Shown piece by piece: positions 42,753 to 52,122 of a stretch of DNA of 64,000 nt (its first letter is position 1; every line of letters starts with the position of its first letter). The notes under the pieces are model-generated. The model did no database searches. It was not told the DNA's origin and was given only the letters and a program-made list of their open reading frames with translations. Source of the DNA: Croceibacterium_B sp963783195 (GTDB taxonomy: Bacteria; Pseudomonadota; Alphaproteobacteria; Sphingomonadales; Sphingomonadaceae); NCBI GenBank assembly GCA_963783195.1, contig CAWAMV010000004.1:372001-436000 (forward strand), given 5' to 3'. The translations under genes were made by a program, and so were the position numbers.

Positions 42753-43258
42753 GCGGCGAGCGGCGCGATCTGCGGTCCCAGCAGGTCCTCGAGGAACAGC
42801 GACATCAGCATTGGCTGGCCCGCCACGCCGGCCTTGGCATAGATCTGGCTGAGCTGCGAGCGGACGGTACCGGCCGCCGCGCCGCGCATCTCGGCGATCT
42901 CGGCGATGGTGCAACCCTTGAGGGCGAACAGCGCAACGTCGGCCTCCGACGGCGAGAGGCGCCAGGCTGCGAAGCGGTCCTCGATCAGCCGGCCGAGCGC
43001 ACCGCTCGCGGCCGCAAAGGCCAGCTCGTGGCGCCGTGCGTCGGCCAGCAACCTGCGCAGCGCAAGCGCGCCGAAAGCGATTCCGGCGAGAAGCGCGATG
43101 GCGACCAGCACGTCGAGCAGGCCGAGAGGGCTCGCGCCGCTGCCCAATTCGCGCGCCGCATCGACGAGGAAGTAGATCGCAGCGAGCGCCTGCAGGCCGG
43201 CGACCCCACCCGCCAGTGCCGCCCTGCGGCGGTGCGTACTTTCGCTCAAACTGGCCAT
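42749..43258 (-). CDS. Membrane-anchored LuxR-type HTH regulator
   Basis: 169 aa: two hydrophobic helices (about residues 14-32 and 44-68), then a C-terminal LuxR-type HTH, LSPSEADVALFALKGCTIAEIAEM ... GAAAGTVRSQLSQIYAKAGV. The N-terminal membrane part suggests a signal-responsive or membrane-localised regulator. Divergent from the COG4705 gene, which is a likely target. Confidence 0.8.
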   Translation of the reverse strand: MASLSESTHRRRAALAGGVAGLQALAAIYFLVDAARELGSGASPLGLLDVLVAIALLAGIAFGALALRRLLADARRHELAFAAASGALGRLIEDRFAAWRLSPSEADVALFALKGCTIAEIAEMRGAAAGTVRSQLSQIYAKAGVAGQPMLMSLFLEDLLGPQIAPLAA

Positions 43259-43334
43259 TTCAACTCCTGCTTACAGCCTTTCGGCGCAATTCGAGCGTAA
43301 CGCCCGAGAACACGAAATGCAGCAGGAGCGCGCG

Positions 43335-44123
43335 ATGAACGAATCCGACCGACAGGCGCTGGCCAAGGTCCCCGCCGTGACGCTGGGGTTCTGGATCATC
43401 AAGATCCTCGCCACGACCTTCGGCGAGACGATGGGCGACACCGTCAGCATGAGCTGGCTGGGCGAGACGACGGCGAGCGCCGGCCAGTCGGGCCTGAACG
43501 GCTACGTCATGGGCACGGCGATCTTCGGCGCATTGCTGGCGCTGCTGGTCTGGCTGCAGATCAGGGCGGCCAGGTTCCACCCCTACCTCTACTGGGCGAC
43601 GATCATCGCCTCCACCACGGCGGGCACGACGCTGGCCGATTTCGCGACCCGCTCGCTCGGGATCGGCTACCCCGGCGGCTCGCTGCTGCTGTTGTTTCTC
43701 GTGCTGGCCTCGCTGTTCGTCTGGCACCGCGCGCTCGGCACTATTTCGGTAAGCTCGGTGCACGAGCCGCGGGCCGAATTCTACTACTGGCTGACGATCA
43801 CCTTCTCGCAGACCCTCGGCACCGCCCTGGGCGACTGGGTGGCCGACGGGCCGCTCGGCTATCTCGGCGCGGCGGGGATCTTCGGCGGGGCGCTGGTGCT
43901 GGTCGCGCTGGCCTACTTTTTCACGCAGGTGAACCGCGTGGCACTGTTCTGGGCTGCCTTCATCCTCACCCGGCCGCTCGGTGCGGTCGTCGGCGATTTC
44001 CTCGACAAGCCGACGGCGGACGGTGGGCTGGAACTGGGCCGGCTCGCTGCCTCGGCCGTGCTGGCGGTGGCAATCGTCGGGCTGATCGCCTTCGTGCCGC
44101 AGCGGGCGCAGGCGCGCAGCTGA
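43335..44123 (+). CDS. COG4705-family membrane protein
   Basis: 262 aa from ATG 43335 with AGGAG just before. About eight helices. Repeated motifs TTFGETMGDT, STTAGTTLADF, TFSQTLGTALGDW and RPLGAVVGDFLDKP are typical. Function unknown. Divergent from the LuxR-type gene (76-bp gap). Confidence 0.82.
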   Translation: MNESDRQALAKVPAVTLGFWIIKILATTFGETMGDTVSMSWLGETTASAGQSGLNGYVMGTAIFGALLALLVWLQIRAARFHPYLYWATIIASTTAGTTLADFATRSLGIGYPGGSLLLLFLVLASLFVWHRALGTISVSSVHEPRAEFYYWLTITFSQTLGTALGDWVADGPLGYLGAAGIFGGALVLVALAYFFTQVNRVALFWAAFILTRPLGAVVGDFLDKPTADGGLELGRLAASAVLAVAIVGLIAFVPQRAQARS

Positions 44124-44198
44124 TGCAACGCGCGCTTGCCCCTCCGCGTCGCGCGCGGCATCCTGCGGCGCATTGACGGGGGCTCTGGGGAGACGGGC

Positions 44199-44684
44199 AT
44201 GGCAAACAAGGTTTCGCTGGAGGACAAGCGCGACGTCGAGGACCTCATGGCGCGTTATTGCTGGGCGCTCGATACCGGTGATTTCGAAGCCTACGCGGCG
44301 ACGTTCGCCGAGGACGGCTGGCTGCGCCATTGGCCGCAGGGGCAATGCGTCGGGCGCGAGGGGCTGAAGCGGGCGACCAATTCGCTGTGGTACGACAGGC
44401 CCGATCACTACCTCGGCCGGCAGCACCGCTTCTCCGCCGTGCTGATGAGCCCGGAAGCCGGCGGCGTGCGGATCAAGGCGTTCTGGTCGATCCTGCAGCA
44501 CGACGTGACCACCTTCGAGAACCGGGTGTTCGGCATGGGCACGTGGGATACGCTGGCGGTCAGGGATGCTGGCGGCGAATGGCGCTTCGCCAGCGTCGAC
44601 GTCGACCTGTGGATCAACGGGCAGGTGCCGTGGGTGGGCGAGGAACGCGCCTGGTCGAATCCGCCCGCCAAGGCGGCCGAATAG
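44199..44684 (+). CDS. SnoaL-like / NTF2-superfamily protein
   Basis: 161 aa with the SnoaL-4 pattern: LEDKRDVEDLMARYCWALDTGDFEAYAATFAEDG at the N-terminus. Likely small-molecule binding or isomerase-like; substrate unknown. The start MANKVSLEDKRD at 44199 was chosen. A 1-bp gap to the MFS gene suggests co-expression. Confidence 0.82.
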   Translation: MANKVSLEDKRDVEDLMARYCWALDTGDFEAYAATFAEDGWLRHWPQGQCVGREGLKRATNSLWYDRPDHYLGRQHRFSAVLMSPEAGGVRIKAFWSILQHDVTTFENRVFGMGTWDTLAVRDAGGEWRFASVDVDLWINGQVPWVGEERAWSNPPAKAAE

Positions 44685-44685
44685 C

Positions 44686-45906
44686 TTGATCGCCCCCGCC
44701 CGGGCCGATGCCGGGGAAGCCGTCCGCGCTTTCGGGCTCCTGACGCTAGGCCTTTGTCTTGCCGCGCTGGTGATCGACGGGCTCGACTACCAGCTCCTCG
44801 CCCTCACGGCGCCGCTGATCATGGGCGAGTGGGGCGTCGCGCGGGGCGATTTCGGCGTGGCGATGGCCGCCGCGCTGTTCGGCATGGCCTTCGGCGCGGC
44901 GGGCGGCGGCTGGTTGGGCGACCGGATCGGCCGCGTGCGGGCGCTGGCGCTGGCGGTGGTGCTGTTCGGCTGCGCTACGCTGGCGGTCAGCCGCACGCAC
45001 GATGTCGGCACGCTCGCTGCGCTGCGCGTTCTCGGCGGGGTGGGCTTCGGGGCCGCCGGGCCGAATGCCATCGCGCTGGCCAGCGAATGGTTGCCGTTGC
45101 GGCTGAGGACCTACGTCGTCGCGCTGCTCGCCGTCGGCACGCCGGCAGGGGGCATGATCGGCGCGGCCATGCTGCCGGTCATGCTGCCCGCGCTCGGCTG
45201 GCGCGGAGTGTTCGTGGCGCTTGGCGTGGTCGCGGTGCTGCTGGGCGGGGTGCTGTGGCTGGTGCTGCGCGAACCGCCGCGAACCGGCGCGAGCGGGGAA
45301 GGTTCGCGCGGGCGGCTGTTTTCCGCCGAGTTCTCGCGCCTCAATATCGGCGTCGGGCTGAGCTTCGCGGCGCTGACGGCCATCGTCTACGGTCTCGGTG
45401 CGTGGATGCCTTCGTTTCTTACCGCGGCCGGCTTCACGCTCGGCCAGGCGCTGGCGGCGAGTTTTGCCTTCAACGCCTGCTCGATCCTGGGGGCCTTCGC
45501 CGCAGGGTGGCTCGCGCGGGCGCAGGGCTCGCGCCGGGTCATGCTGGCGAGTGCCGTGCTGACGAGCCTGCTGCTGGCGAGCTTCGGCCTCATTCTCGAT
45601 ATCGCGCCCGGGGCGCGGGTGGCGATCGACACGCTTGCCGCGCTGGTCGGCTTTGCCGCCAGCGTGGGCATCACCACGCTCTACGCCATGACCGCGCTGC
45701 TCTACCCGCCCCAGGTTCGCGCCGGAGGAATCGGGCTGGGCATGACGAGCGGGCGGATCGGCGGCATCGCGATGAGCTTTGCCGGTGGCTACCTGCTCGA
45801 CTTCGCCGGGGGCTCGGCCGTGGTGCTGTTCGGCGTGCTGGCCGCCTGTGCACTCGTCGCCACCAGCGCCGGCTGGCTTGTGCGCAGCCACATCGAAAAA
45901 TCTTAG
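44686..45906 (+). CDS. MFS transporter (aromatic acid:H+ symporter-like)
   Basis: 406 aa from TTG 44686, 12 helices. Motif GGWLGDRIGRVRALALAV (MFS A motif) and the early DGLDYQLLALTAPLI, typical of the AAHS subfamily. Substrate unknown; the SnoaL-like neighbour could act on the same compound. No ATG or GTG fits well. Confidence 0.83.
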   Translation: MIAPARADAGEAVRAFGLLTLGLCLAALVIDGLDYQLLALTAPLIMGEWGVARGDFGVAMAAALFGMAFGAAGGGWLGDRIGRVRALALAVVLFGCATLAVSRTHDVGTLAALRVLGGVGFGAAGPNAIALASEWLPLRLRTYVVALLAVGTPAGGMIGAAMLPVMLPALGWRGVFVALGVVAVLLGGVLWLVLREPPRTGASGEGSRGRLFSAEFSRLNIGVGLSFAALTAIVYGLGAWMPSFLTAAGFTLGQALAASFAFNACSILGAFAAGWLARAQGSRRVMLASAVLTSLLLASFGLILDIAPGARVAIDTLAALVGFAASVGITTLYAMTALLYPPQVRAGGIGLGMTSGRIGGIAMSFAGGYLLDFAGGSAVVLFGVLAACALVATSAGWLVRSHIEKS

Positions 45907-45944
45907 GAATTTGCCTCTAGTCTGCCGCGCGAGGGGCAAGACTG

Positions 45945-47033
45945 GTGTTCTACACGGCCATCCATCCGCCGGTGCTCGACCTGCGCCGGCCCGAAGGCGC
46001 AACCGCGCTTGCCCGGGGGTGGCAACACCTTGCCGCGCGGGCAACGCTGCCGACGCAGGACGCCGCGTTCGTCGCCGCGCTGCGCGCATCGTTGCTCAAG
46101 GGCGACGAGCTCGCGCTCTTCCAGGTCGAGAACGAAGGGCGCTACGACGCGATCCTGCCGCTCGCCCGCAAGGCCGGGCGGCTCGCCCGCTGGCGCCTGG
46201 CAGGGGACGATGAAGTTTTCGAGCCGGGCGATGCGCTGTGCCGTGATTCGATCGCTGCGCGGCGGCTGGCGGACCTCGTCGCCGGGGAGAAACGCCCGCT
46301 GATCATGGCCCGCGTGCCCGCCGCCTCTGCTTTCGTGCCCGCCTTGCGCGAGGCGATGAAGGGCCGCGGGCTCGTGGCCCTGCGGCCGGCCGTGCCTTGC
46401 CCGACGATCCGCCTCGACGAAAGCTGGGCCGAGCCGGAAGGCCGGTTCAGCGCGCGCCGCCGGTCCGACTTTCGCCGGGCGCAGCGCAAGGCAGCGGAAT
46501 TCGGCGACCTCGCCTGCGAGAGCCTGTCGCCGGGGCCGGAGGAATTCGATGCGCTGTTCGATGCCGCGATCCGGGTCGAGGCGGCGAGCTGGAAGACCGC
46601 CGCCGGAACGGCGATCGCCTGCGACCCGGCCAAGGCGGCGTTCTTCCGCGCCTATTTCAGGGCGGCGAGCGCAAACGGCGCGTGTCGCATGGCTTTCCTG
46701 CGCATCGGCGGCGAGCTGGCGGCCATGCACCTGGCGGTCGAAGCCTGCGGGCGGCACTGGCTCTACAAGATCGGCTTCGACGAACGCTTCAAGCGCTGCT
46801 CCCCCGGGGCCCTGCTGATGCTCCACGCGCTGGGGGAGGCGGCGCGGCGCGGGATGACGGCGTTCGAGCTGATGGGCGACGCGGAAGGCTGGATTGCCGA
46901 CCTTTGGACGAAGGATGCGCATCCCTGCTGGCAGGTGCGGACCTATCCCCGCAGTCCGCAGGGCGCGGCCGCCTGGCTGATCGATGCCGGGACCTGGACG
47001 CGCGAGCGGCTGACCCGCCTGCGCACGCGATGA
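45945..47033 (+). CDS. BioF2/FemAB-type GNAT acyltransferase
   Basis: 362 aa from GTG 45945. The C-terminal Acetyltransf_6 domain shows RRSDFRRAQRKAAEFGD and LRIGGELAAMHLAVEACGRHWLYKIGFDERFKRCSPG, typical of proteins in exopolysaccharide or lipid clusters. Coupled by ATGA to the next gene. Confidence 0.82.
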   Translation: MFYTAIHPPVLDLRRPEGATALARGWQHLAARATLPTQDAAFVAALRASLLKGDELALFQVENEGRYDAILPLARKAGRLARWRLAGDDEVFEPGDALCRDSIAARRLADLVAGEKRPLIMARVPAASAFVPALREAMKGRGLVALRPAVPCPTIRLDESWAEPEGRFSARRRSDFRRAQRKAAEFGDLACESLSPGPEEFDALFDAAIRVEAASWKTAAGTAIACDPAKAAFFRAYFRAASANGACRMAFLRIGGELAAMHLAVEACGRHWLYKIGFDERFKRCSPGALLMLHALGEAARRGMTAFELMGDAEGWIADLWTKDAHPCWQVRTYPRSPQGAAAWLIDAGTWTRERLTRLRTR

Positions 47034-47839
47034 ACGCGCTGCGCCGACAGGTCTCGCGGACGCGCCACGCCCTGCCGGGCCTGGTCGGCCGGACGGTCCC
47101 CGCGTCGACCGCCGCTGCCGCCGTAAACGCCTGCGCGAGGGCGGAGCGAGGCGGGCTCCTGACGACGGCCGGGTATTTCCATGCCGACGAAGCATCGCCG
47201 GCGGAAGTTGCCGCCGCGTGTCTCGACCTTGCGGGCAAGCTCGTTGCGGCCGGCCTGCCGACCCACCTTGCCATCAAGTCCAACGCGCTGGCGCACGACC
47301 GCGCGCTGCTGCGCGCGATCGCCGCCACCGGTGCGCCGCTGGCGTTCGATGCGATGGCCCCGGCCCACGCCGACGCGGTCCTGTCGCTGGCCGAGGAGCT
47401 GTCGGCAGGCGCGGCGCTGCCCGCCCGCTGGCGGCGCAGCCCGGGTGACGCACTGCGCCTGCGCGACAGGACCTGTCGCATTCGCCTGGTCAAGGGCGAG
47501 TGGGCGGACCCGCAGGCCGACGCGGAGGACGTGGCGCGCGCCTATGTCGAGCTTGCCCGCCTGCTTGCGGGACGCAGCGCACCGGTCGGCGTGGCGACAC
47601 ACGACCCGGCCCTGGCGGAAGCGGCCCTGGCGATCCTGCGGGCGAGCGGTACGCCGTGCGAGCTCGAGCAACTGCGCGGCCTGCCACGCCGCCGCACCCT
47701 GGCGCTGGCGCGCCGCCTCGGCGTGCCGGTGCGGCTCTATCACCCCTGCGGCCCGGGCTGGTGGCCCTACGCCGTCGACCGGGCGCTCGATCGGCCGTAC
47801 CTGCCGCTCTGGGCTGCGCGCGACTTGCTCGGCCGCTAG
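47030..47839 (+). CDS. Proline dehydrogenase-like TIM-barrel protein
   Basis: 269 aa. The C-terminal part follows the PRODH pattern: RIRLVKGEWADPQ (compare RLVKGAYWD), VGVATHDPALAEAAL (ATHN-like), LEQLRGLPRRRTLALA and PVRLYHPCGPGWWPYAVDRAL. The N-terminal part is short against PutA (~300+ aa). FAD-dependent proline oxidation is possible but residues differ enough to leave doubt. ATGA overlap with the BioF2-type gene, convergent with purD. Confidence 0.72.
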   Translation: MNALRRQVSRTRHALPGLVGRTVPASTAAAAVNACARAERGGLLTTAGYFHADEASPAEVAAACLDLAGKLVAAGLPTHLAIKSNALAHDRALLRAIAATGAPLAFDAMAPAHADAVLSLAEELSAGAALPARWRRSPGDALRLRDRTCRIRLVKGEWADPQADAEDVARAYVELARLLAGRSAPVGVATHDPALAEAALAILRASGTPCELEQLRGLPRRRTLALARRLGVPVRLYHPCGPGWWPYAVDRALDRPYLPLWAARDLLGR

Positions 47840-49125
47840 TTCTTGCGGCGCGCCAGTTCGCGCCAGCCGATGTCGCGGCGGCAGAACAGGCTCGGGGCTT
47901 CGATCGCGTCGACCGCGGCATAGGCCCTGGCCTGCGCCTCGCCGATGGTTTTCGCCCGTGCCGTGACGTTGAGCACGCGCCCGCCGTTCGCGACCAGCCG
48001 GCCGCCCCTTTCCGCCGTCCCGGCCTGGAAGACCTTGGCCCCGTTGGCCTCGGCCGCCTCGATGCCCGCGATGCCCCCGCCCTTCTCGGGCGTGCCGGGA
48101 TAGCCCTTGGCCGCCATGACCACGGTTATCGCCGTGTCGTCGGAGAACCTGGGCGCGGGCAAGGAGGACAGGCTACTGGTCGCCGCGGCGTAGAGATACA
48201 CGCCGAGATCCTCTTCCAGCCGCATCATCAGCACCTGGCATTCGGGGTCGCCGAAACGGCAGTTGTATTCCACCAGCTTGGGGCCTTCGCTGGTCAGCAT
48301 GAGCCCGGCATAAAGCACCCCGACGTAGGGCATTCCCTCGTTGGCCATCGCGCGCACGGTCGGGCCGATGATCCGGCTGATCGCCTCGCCGCGCACCTGC
48401 GGCGTCAGGATCGGGGCCGGGCTGTAGGCACCCATCCCGCCGGTGTTGGGCCCGGCATCCCCTTCGCCCACTCGCTTATGGTCCTGCGCGCCGCCGAAGG
48501 GCAGGATGGTAGAGCCGTCTGTGATGGCGAAATAGCTCGCCTCCTCCCCTTCCATGAACTCCTCGATCACGACTTCCGCGCCCGCTTGTCCGAACTGGCC
48601 GCCGAACATGTCGGCCAGCGCCGCCTCGGCCTCGGCGCGGGTCCCGGCAATGACCACCCCCTTGCCCGCGGCGAGCCCGTCGGCCTTCAGGACGTGAGGC
48701 GGCACGAAGGCGTCGAGCGCGCGGATCGCTTCGTCGAGCGAGGTGGCGCGGACATAACCGGCGGTCGGGATGCCGGCCCGTTCGCACAGATCCTTGGTGA
48801 AGCCCTTGCTGCCCTCGAGCTGGGCCGCCGCCCGCGAGGGTCCGAACACCGCGACACCCGCGCCGCGCAGCGAATCCGCCAACCCGTCGACGAGGGGCGC
48901 TTCCGGGCCGACGACGACGAAACCAACTCCCTTCACGTCGCAGAAATGCGTCACCGCGGCATGATCCGACAGGTCCAGCTCGACCAGTTGGGCGTGTTGC
49001 GCGATGCCCGGATTGCCCGGCGCGGCGTAAAGCGTGCCGCCCCCCCCGGCGATGAAGCGGGATTGCGCCAGCTTCCAGGCCAGCGCATGTTCGCGCCCGC
49101 CCGACCCCAGCAGAAGGATGTTCAT
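47836..49125 (-). CDS. purD: Phosphoribosylamine-glycine ligase (GAR synthetase)
   Basis: Second step of purine synthesis. 429 aa. MNILLLGSGGREHALAWKL start at 49125, ATP-grasp with KADGLAAGKGVVIA, GPNTGGMGAYSP, EYNCRFGDPECQ. Start codon shares bases with the divergent xseA ATG. Confidence 0.96.
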   Translation of the reverse strand: MNILLLGSGGREHALAWKLAQSRFIAGGGGTLYAAPGNPGIAQHAQLVELDLSDHAAVTHFCDVKGVGFVVVGPEAPLVDGLADSLRGAGVAVFGPSRAAAQLEGSKGFTKDLCERAGIPTAGYVRATSLDEAIRALDAFVPPHVLKADGLAAGKGVVIAGTRAEAEAALADMFGGQFGQAGAEVVIEEFMEGEEASYFAITDGSTILPFGGAQDHKRVGEGDAGPNTGGMGAYSPAPILTPQVRGEAISRIIGPTVRAMANEGMPYVGVLYAGLMLTSEGPKLVEYNCRFGDPECQVLMMRLEEDLGVYLYAAATSSLSSLPAPRFSDDTAITVVMAAKGYPGTPEKGGGIAGIEAAEANGAKVFQAGTAERGGRLVANGGRVLNVTARAKTIGEAQARAYAAVDAIEAPSLFCRRDIGWRELARRKN

Positions 49126-50587
49126 GCCCGGCTCTCCCGACTTCGACCACAACAACGGTAACGGCGGGCTGGTAGCCAAGGGGCAGCCCGGGGACAACGC
49201 CGCGCCGCTCTCGATCACCGAGATTTCCGCTCTGCTCAAGCGCACGGTGGAGGACCGCTTCGGTTTCGTGAGGCTGCGCGGCGAGCTCTCGGGCGTGAAG
49301 CGCGCCGCCTCGGGTCACCTCTACTGCTCGCTGAAGGACGAGGGCGCGCGGATCGACGGGGTGATGTGGCGGGGTAGCGTCGACCGGCTCGGCTTCCGGC
49401 CGGAAGACGGGATCGAGGTGGTCGCGAGTGGCAAGCTGACGACTTATCCGGGCCGATCGAACTACCAGATCGTGATCGACCGGATGGAGATCGCGGGCGA
49501 AGGCGCGCTGCTGGCGCTGCTCGAGAAGCTGCGTCAGCGGCTCGCGGCCGAAGGCCTGTTCGCGCCCGAGAGAAAGCGACCCATCCCTTACCTGCCCGGC
49601 ACTATCGGCGTCGTGACCAGTCCGACCGGGGCGGTGATACGCGACATCCTCCACCGCCTGGCGGATCGTTTTCCCAGCCGCGTCATCGTTTGGCCGGTGC
49701 TGGTCCAGGGGCAGGGCTCAGCCGAGCAGGTCGCCGCCGCGGTGCGCGGATTCGGCGCCCTCCCGGCGGGCGGCGCCATTGCGCGGCCCGATCTGCTGAT
49801 CGTCGCGCGCGGGGGCGGGTCGATCGAGGACCTGTGGGGTTTCAACGAGGAGGCCGTCGTTCGCGCCATTGCCGAATCGCCGATCCCGGTGATCAGCGCG
49901 GTCGGTCACGAGACCGATACCACCCTGGCCGATCATGCCGCCGACCGGCGCGCACCCACCCCGACTGCCGCCGCCGAGATGGCCGTCCCGGTGCTGCGCG
50001 ACCTTGCGGCCGCACTCGACGAATTCGGCCTGCGGCAGCGCAAGTGCGCGCTGCGCCCGGTGCAGTTGGGGCGCGAGCGGCTGGAGGCGCGGGTCGCGCG
50101 CATCCCGCGACCCGAAGTGCTCGCCGCCCAGAAGGCCCAGGCGCTCGACGAGCTGGCCGAGCGCCTGCGTCGCGGCCTCGCCGACCGCGCGGCGCGTGCG
50201 CAGCGCGAGTTGCTCGACGACCGGCACCGGCTGTCGGGCGCCCTGTTGCGGCGGCACCTGCATGATTCGCAAGGTCGGCTCGAGCGGGTCAAGCCGGCCG
50301 CGCCCATCGTCCGCCGGGCCTTTGCCGACCGGGGCGACCGGCTCGCTGCGCTCGACCGGTTGCGCCTTTCGCTGGATCCCCGCGCGCCCCTCAAACGCGG
50401 CTATGCGCTGGTCAGTGCGCCCGGCCACCCGGTGGTTTCATCGCGCGCGGTGGCGGCGGCGCAGCCCACGCTCTCGCTGGAGTTTGCCGACGGCACGCTG
50501 GAGGTGGCGACCGCCGGTGCGCCGCCGAAGAAACCGCGCCCCGCCGCATCGCAGGCACGGCCCACGCAAGACGATTTGTTCGACTGA
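49124..50587 (+). CDS. xseA: Exodeoxyribonuclease VII large subunit
   Basis: 487 aa. OB-fold N-terminus: LSITEISALLKRTVEDRFGFVRLRGELSG, then the catalytic domain with IGVVTSPTGAVIRDILHRL, LIVARGGGSIEDLWGFN and VGHETDTTLADHAADRRAPTPTAAAE. The ATG at 49124 overlaps the purD start (CATG), an unusually tight divergent pair; upstream ATG at 49118 also exists. xseB is not in the window. Confidence 0.94.
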   Translation: MPGSPDFDHNNGNGGLVAKGQPGDNAAPLSITEISALLKRTVEDRFGFVRLRGELSGVKRAASGHLYCSLKDEGARIDGVMWRGSVDRLGFRPEDGIEVVASGKLTTYPGRSNYQIVIDRMEIAGEGALLALLEKLRQRLAAEGLFAPERKRPIPYLPGTIGVVTSPTGAVIRDILHRLADRFPSRVIVWPVLVQGQGSAEQVAAAVRGFGALPAGGAIARPDLLIVARGGGSIEDLWGFNEEAVVRAIAESPIPVISAVGHETDTTLADHAADRRAPTPTAAAEMAVPVLRDLAAALDEFGLRQRKCALRPVQLGRERLEARVARIPRPEVLAAQKAQALDELAERLRRGLADRAARAQRELLDDRHRLSGALLRRHLHDSQGRLERVKPAAPIVRRAFADRGDRLAALDRLRLSLDPRAPLKRGYALVSAPGHPVVSSRAVAAAQPTLSLEFADGTLEVATAGAPPKKPRPAASQARPTQDDLFD

Positions 50588-50611
50588 GGCGGAATTGCTA
50601 GGACCGTTGCC

Positions 50612-50812
50612 ATGCTGATGAATTCGGGCCGCAATCCGGCCACCCTGATCTACGGGCCCAACGGCTTTCGCGTCGTGCGTCCGGGCCATTTCGTTTCTTG
50701 CGCCGTGAGCGGAGATGCGATCCCGCTGGAGGAACTGCGCTACTGGTCGGTCGACCGGCAGGAGGCCTATGCCAGCGCCGAAGTCGCCACCGGGCGCCTC
50801 TCCGGCGCGTGA
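50612..50812 (+). CDS. DUF2093 family protein
   Basis: 66 aa. GFRVVRPGHFVSCAVSGDAIPLEELRYWSVDRQEAYA matches DUF2093, of unknown function, common in alphaproteobacteria beside xseA. Overlaps the M23 gene by 4 bases. Confidence 0.9.
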   Translation: MLMNSGRNPATLIYGPNGFRVVRPGHFVSCAVSGDAIPLEELRYWSVDRQEAYASAEVATGRLSGA

Positions 50813-51762
50813 GCGGGCGGCCTGTTTTCATTCGCTTCGGCTCGGCCGCCACGGGCGCGCTGCTGCTCGCCAGCTGTGTCGCGCCGCGCGAGCCCGCCCC
50901 GGCCGCTGCGCCGGTGCGTGAGCCGGCCGCGGCGGTCGTCCAGCCGGTGCGCACGCCTCCACCCCGGCCCTCGCCGACACCGACGCCGAGCGGACCGTCG
51001 ACTTTCGTCTATGCGGGCGAGTTGACGCAGGGCGGCTGGCTGCGCGGTCAGGCACCGGGCGGGACCGTCTCGGCGCGGCTCGACGACCAGACGCTCACGC
51101 TTGACGACGGGGGCCGCTTCTTCGCCGCCTTCGACCGCGACGCCGGATCTTCGGCGATGCTCGTCGCGACGCTGGCCGACGGGCGAACGGTGGAAAGTCC
51201 GCTGACGATTTCGCCGCGCGACTGGAATATCGAGCGCGTGAACGTGCCGATGCGCCCTGGGCGCGGCCCGACCGAGGCGTTCATGGCGCTGCGCCGGCCC
51301 GAGCTGGCGCAGATCAATGCCGCGCGGTCGCAGGAGCATGCCATCGGCGGCTGGCGCCAGCAGTTCATCTGGCCGGTCAAGGGCCGCATCTCCGGGCGCT
51401 TCGGCTCGCAGCGCATCTATCGCGGGGGAGAGGCGGGGAGCTATCACTCCGGGCTCGATATCGCGACGGGTGAGAGTGGCACGCCCTATGTCGCCCCGGC
51501 CGACGGGGTGGTGGTGCTGGCGGCCCAAAGCCCGTTCACGCTCGAAGGCAACTTGCTGATGATCGATCACGGGGGAGGGCTGAACAGCGCATTCCTGCAC
51601 TCGTCGAAGATCGTGGTGAAGCTGGGCGACGTGGTGCGCCAGGGCCAGTACATCGGCAACATCGGCAGCACCGGCCGGGCGACCGGGCCCCACCTCCACT
51701 GGTCGCTCAAATGGCGCGACGCGCGGCTCGACCCCCTGCTATTCGTGAATGGCGGCGACTGA
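50809..51762 (+). CDS. M23/LytM-type peptidase lipoprotein
   Basis: 317 aa from GTG 50809. A hydrophobic signal with lipobox LLASC, then a Pro-rich linker. The LytM domain at the C-terminus has HSGLDIA (zinc ligands H and D) and GPHLHW (H-x-H). Probably an outer-membrane endopeptidase activator or hydrolase acting in septation or wall growth. Confidence 0.9.
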   Translation: MSGRPVFIRFGSAATGALLLASCVAPREPAPAAAPVREPAAAVVQPVRTPPPRPSPTPTPSGPSTFVYAGELTQGGWLRGQAPGGTVSARLDDQTLTLDDGGRFFAAFDRDAGSSAMLVATLADGRTVESPLTISPRDWNIERVNVPMRPGRGPTEAFMALRRPELAQINAARSQEHAIGGWRQQFIWPVKGRISGRFGSQRIYRGGEAGSYHSGLDIATGESGTPYVAPADGVVVLAAQSPFTLEGNLLMIDHGGGLNSAFLHSSKIVVKLGDVVRQGQYIGNIGSTGRATGPHLHWSLKWRDARLDPLLFVNGGD

Positions 51763-52122
51763 GATCAGACAGGCTTTTGCATAAATCTTTCGGGCTGATG
51801 CGGCCCGGTGCAATTTTGCAACAAGGCACGTCGTTACATCTGCAACATTGTTACCAAAGCCGCGCTTTTCGTCGATTTCTGGCGGCTTTTCGCCGGGTAG
51901 CGCGGCACTGTGGCAAATTGGTTACATCCGAAAACCAATGTCCCGGGGCGGTGCAAAGGTCTTTGACCGGGGGCGCGGTTTCCCTTCATTGCCCGGCATC
52001 ATTTTCCGGTTTGGGATTCGTGTGCCCGAAGCGCGCGAATGGGGCCAGGGAGGCCACACGCCGGAAATTGTTCAAGGCTTCGCCGCAGTTCCGGCGGCGG
52101 CCTTCAGAAAAGGGACTGGAAC
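51763..52122. other. 360-bp region upstream of the TonB receptor
   Basis: No gene. Contains the 8-base direct repeat GTTACATC at 51833-51840 and 51921-51928, a TGCA-rich stretch near 51811-51852, and a promoter-like TTGACC at 51963-51968 with poor -10. Nothing clearly iron-box-like was recognised. Confidence 0.55.

Noticed and set aside
46397..47029. Upstream extension of the PRODH-like gene
   Set aside because: It is an out-of-frame reading of the BioF2-type gene with no similarity to PRODH; ATG 47030 is coupled by ATGA.
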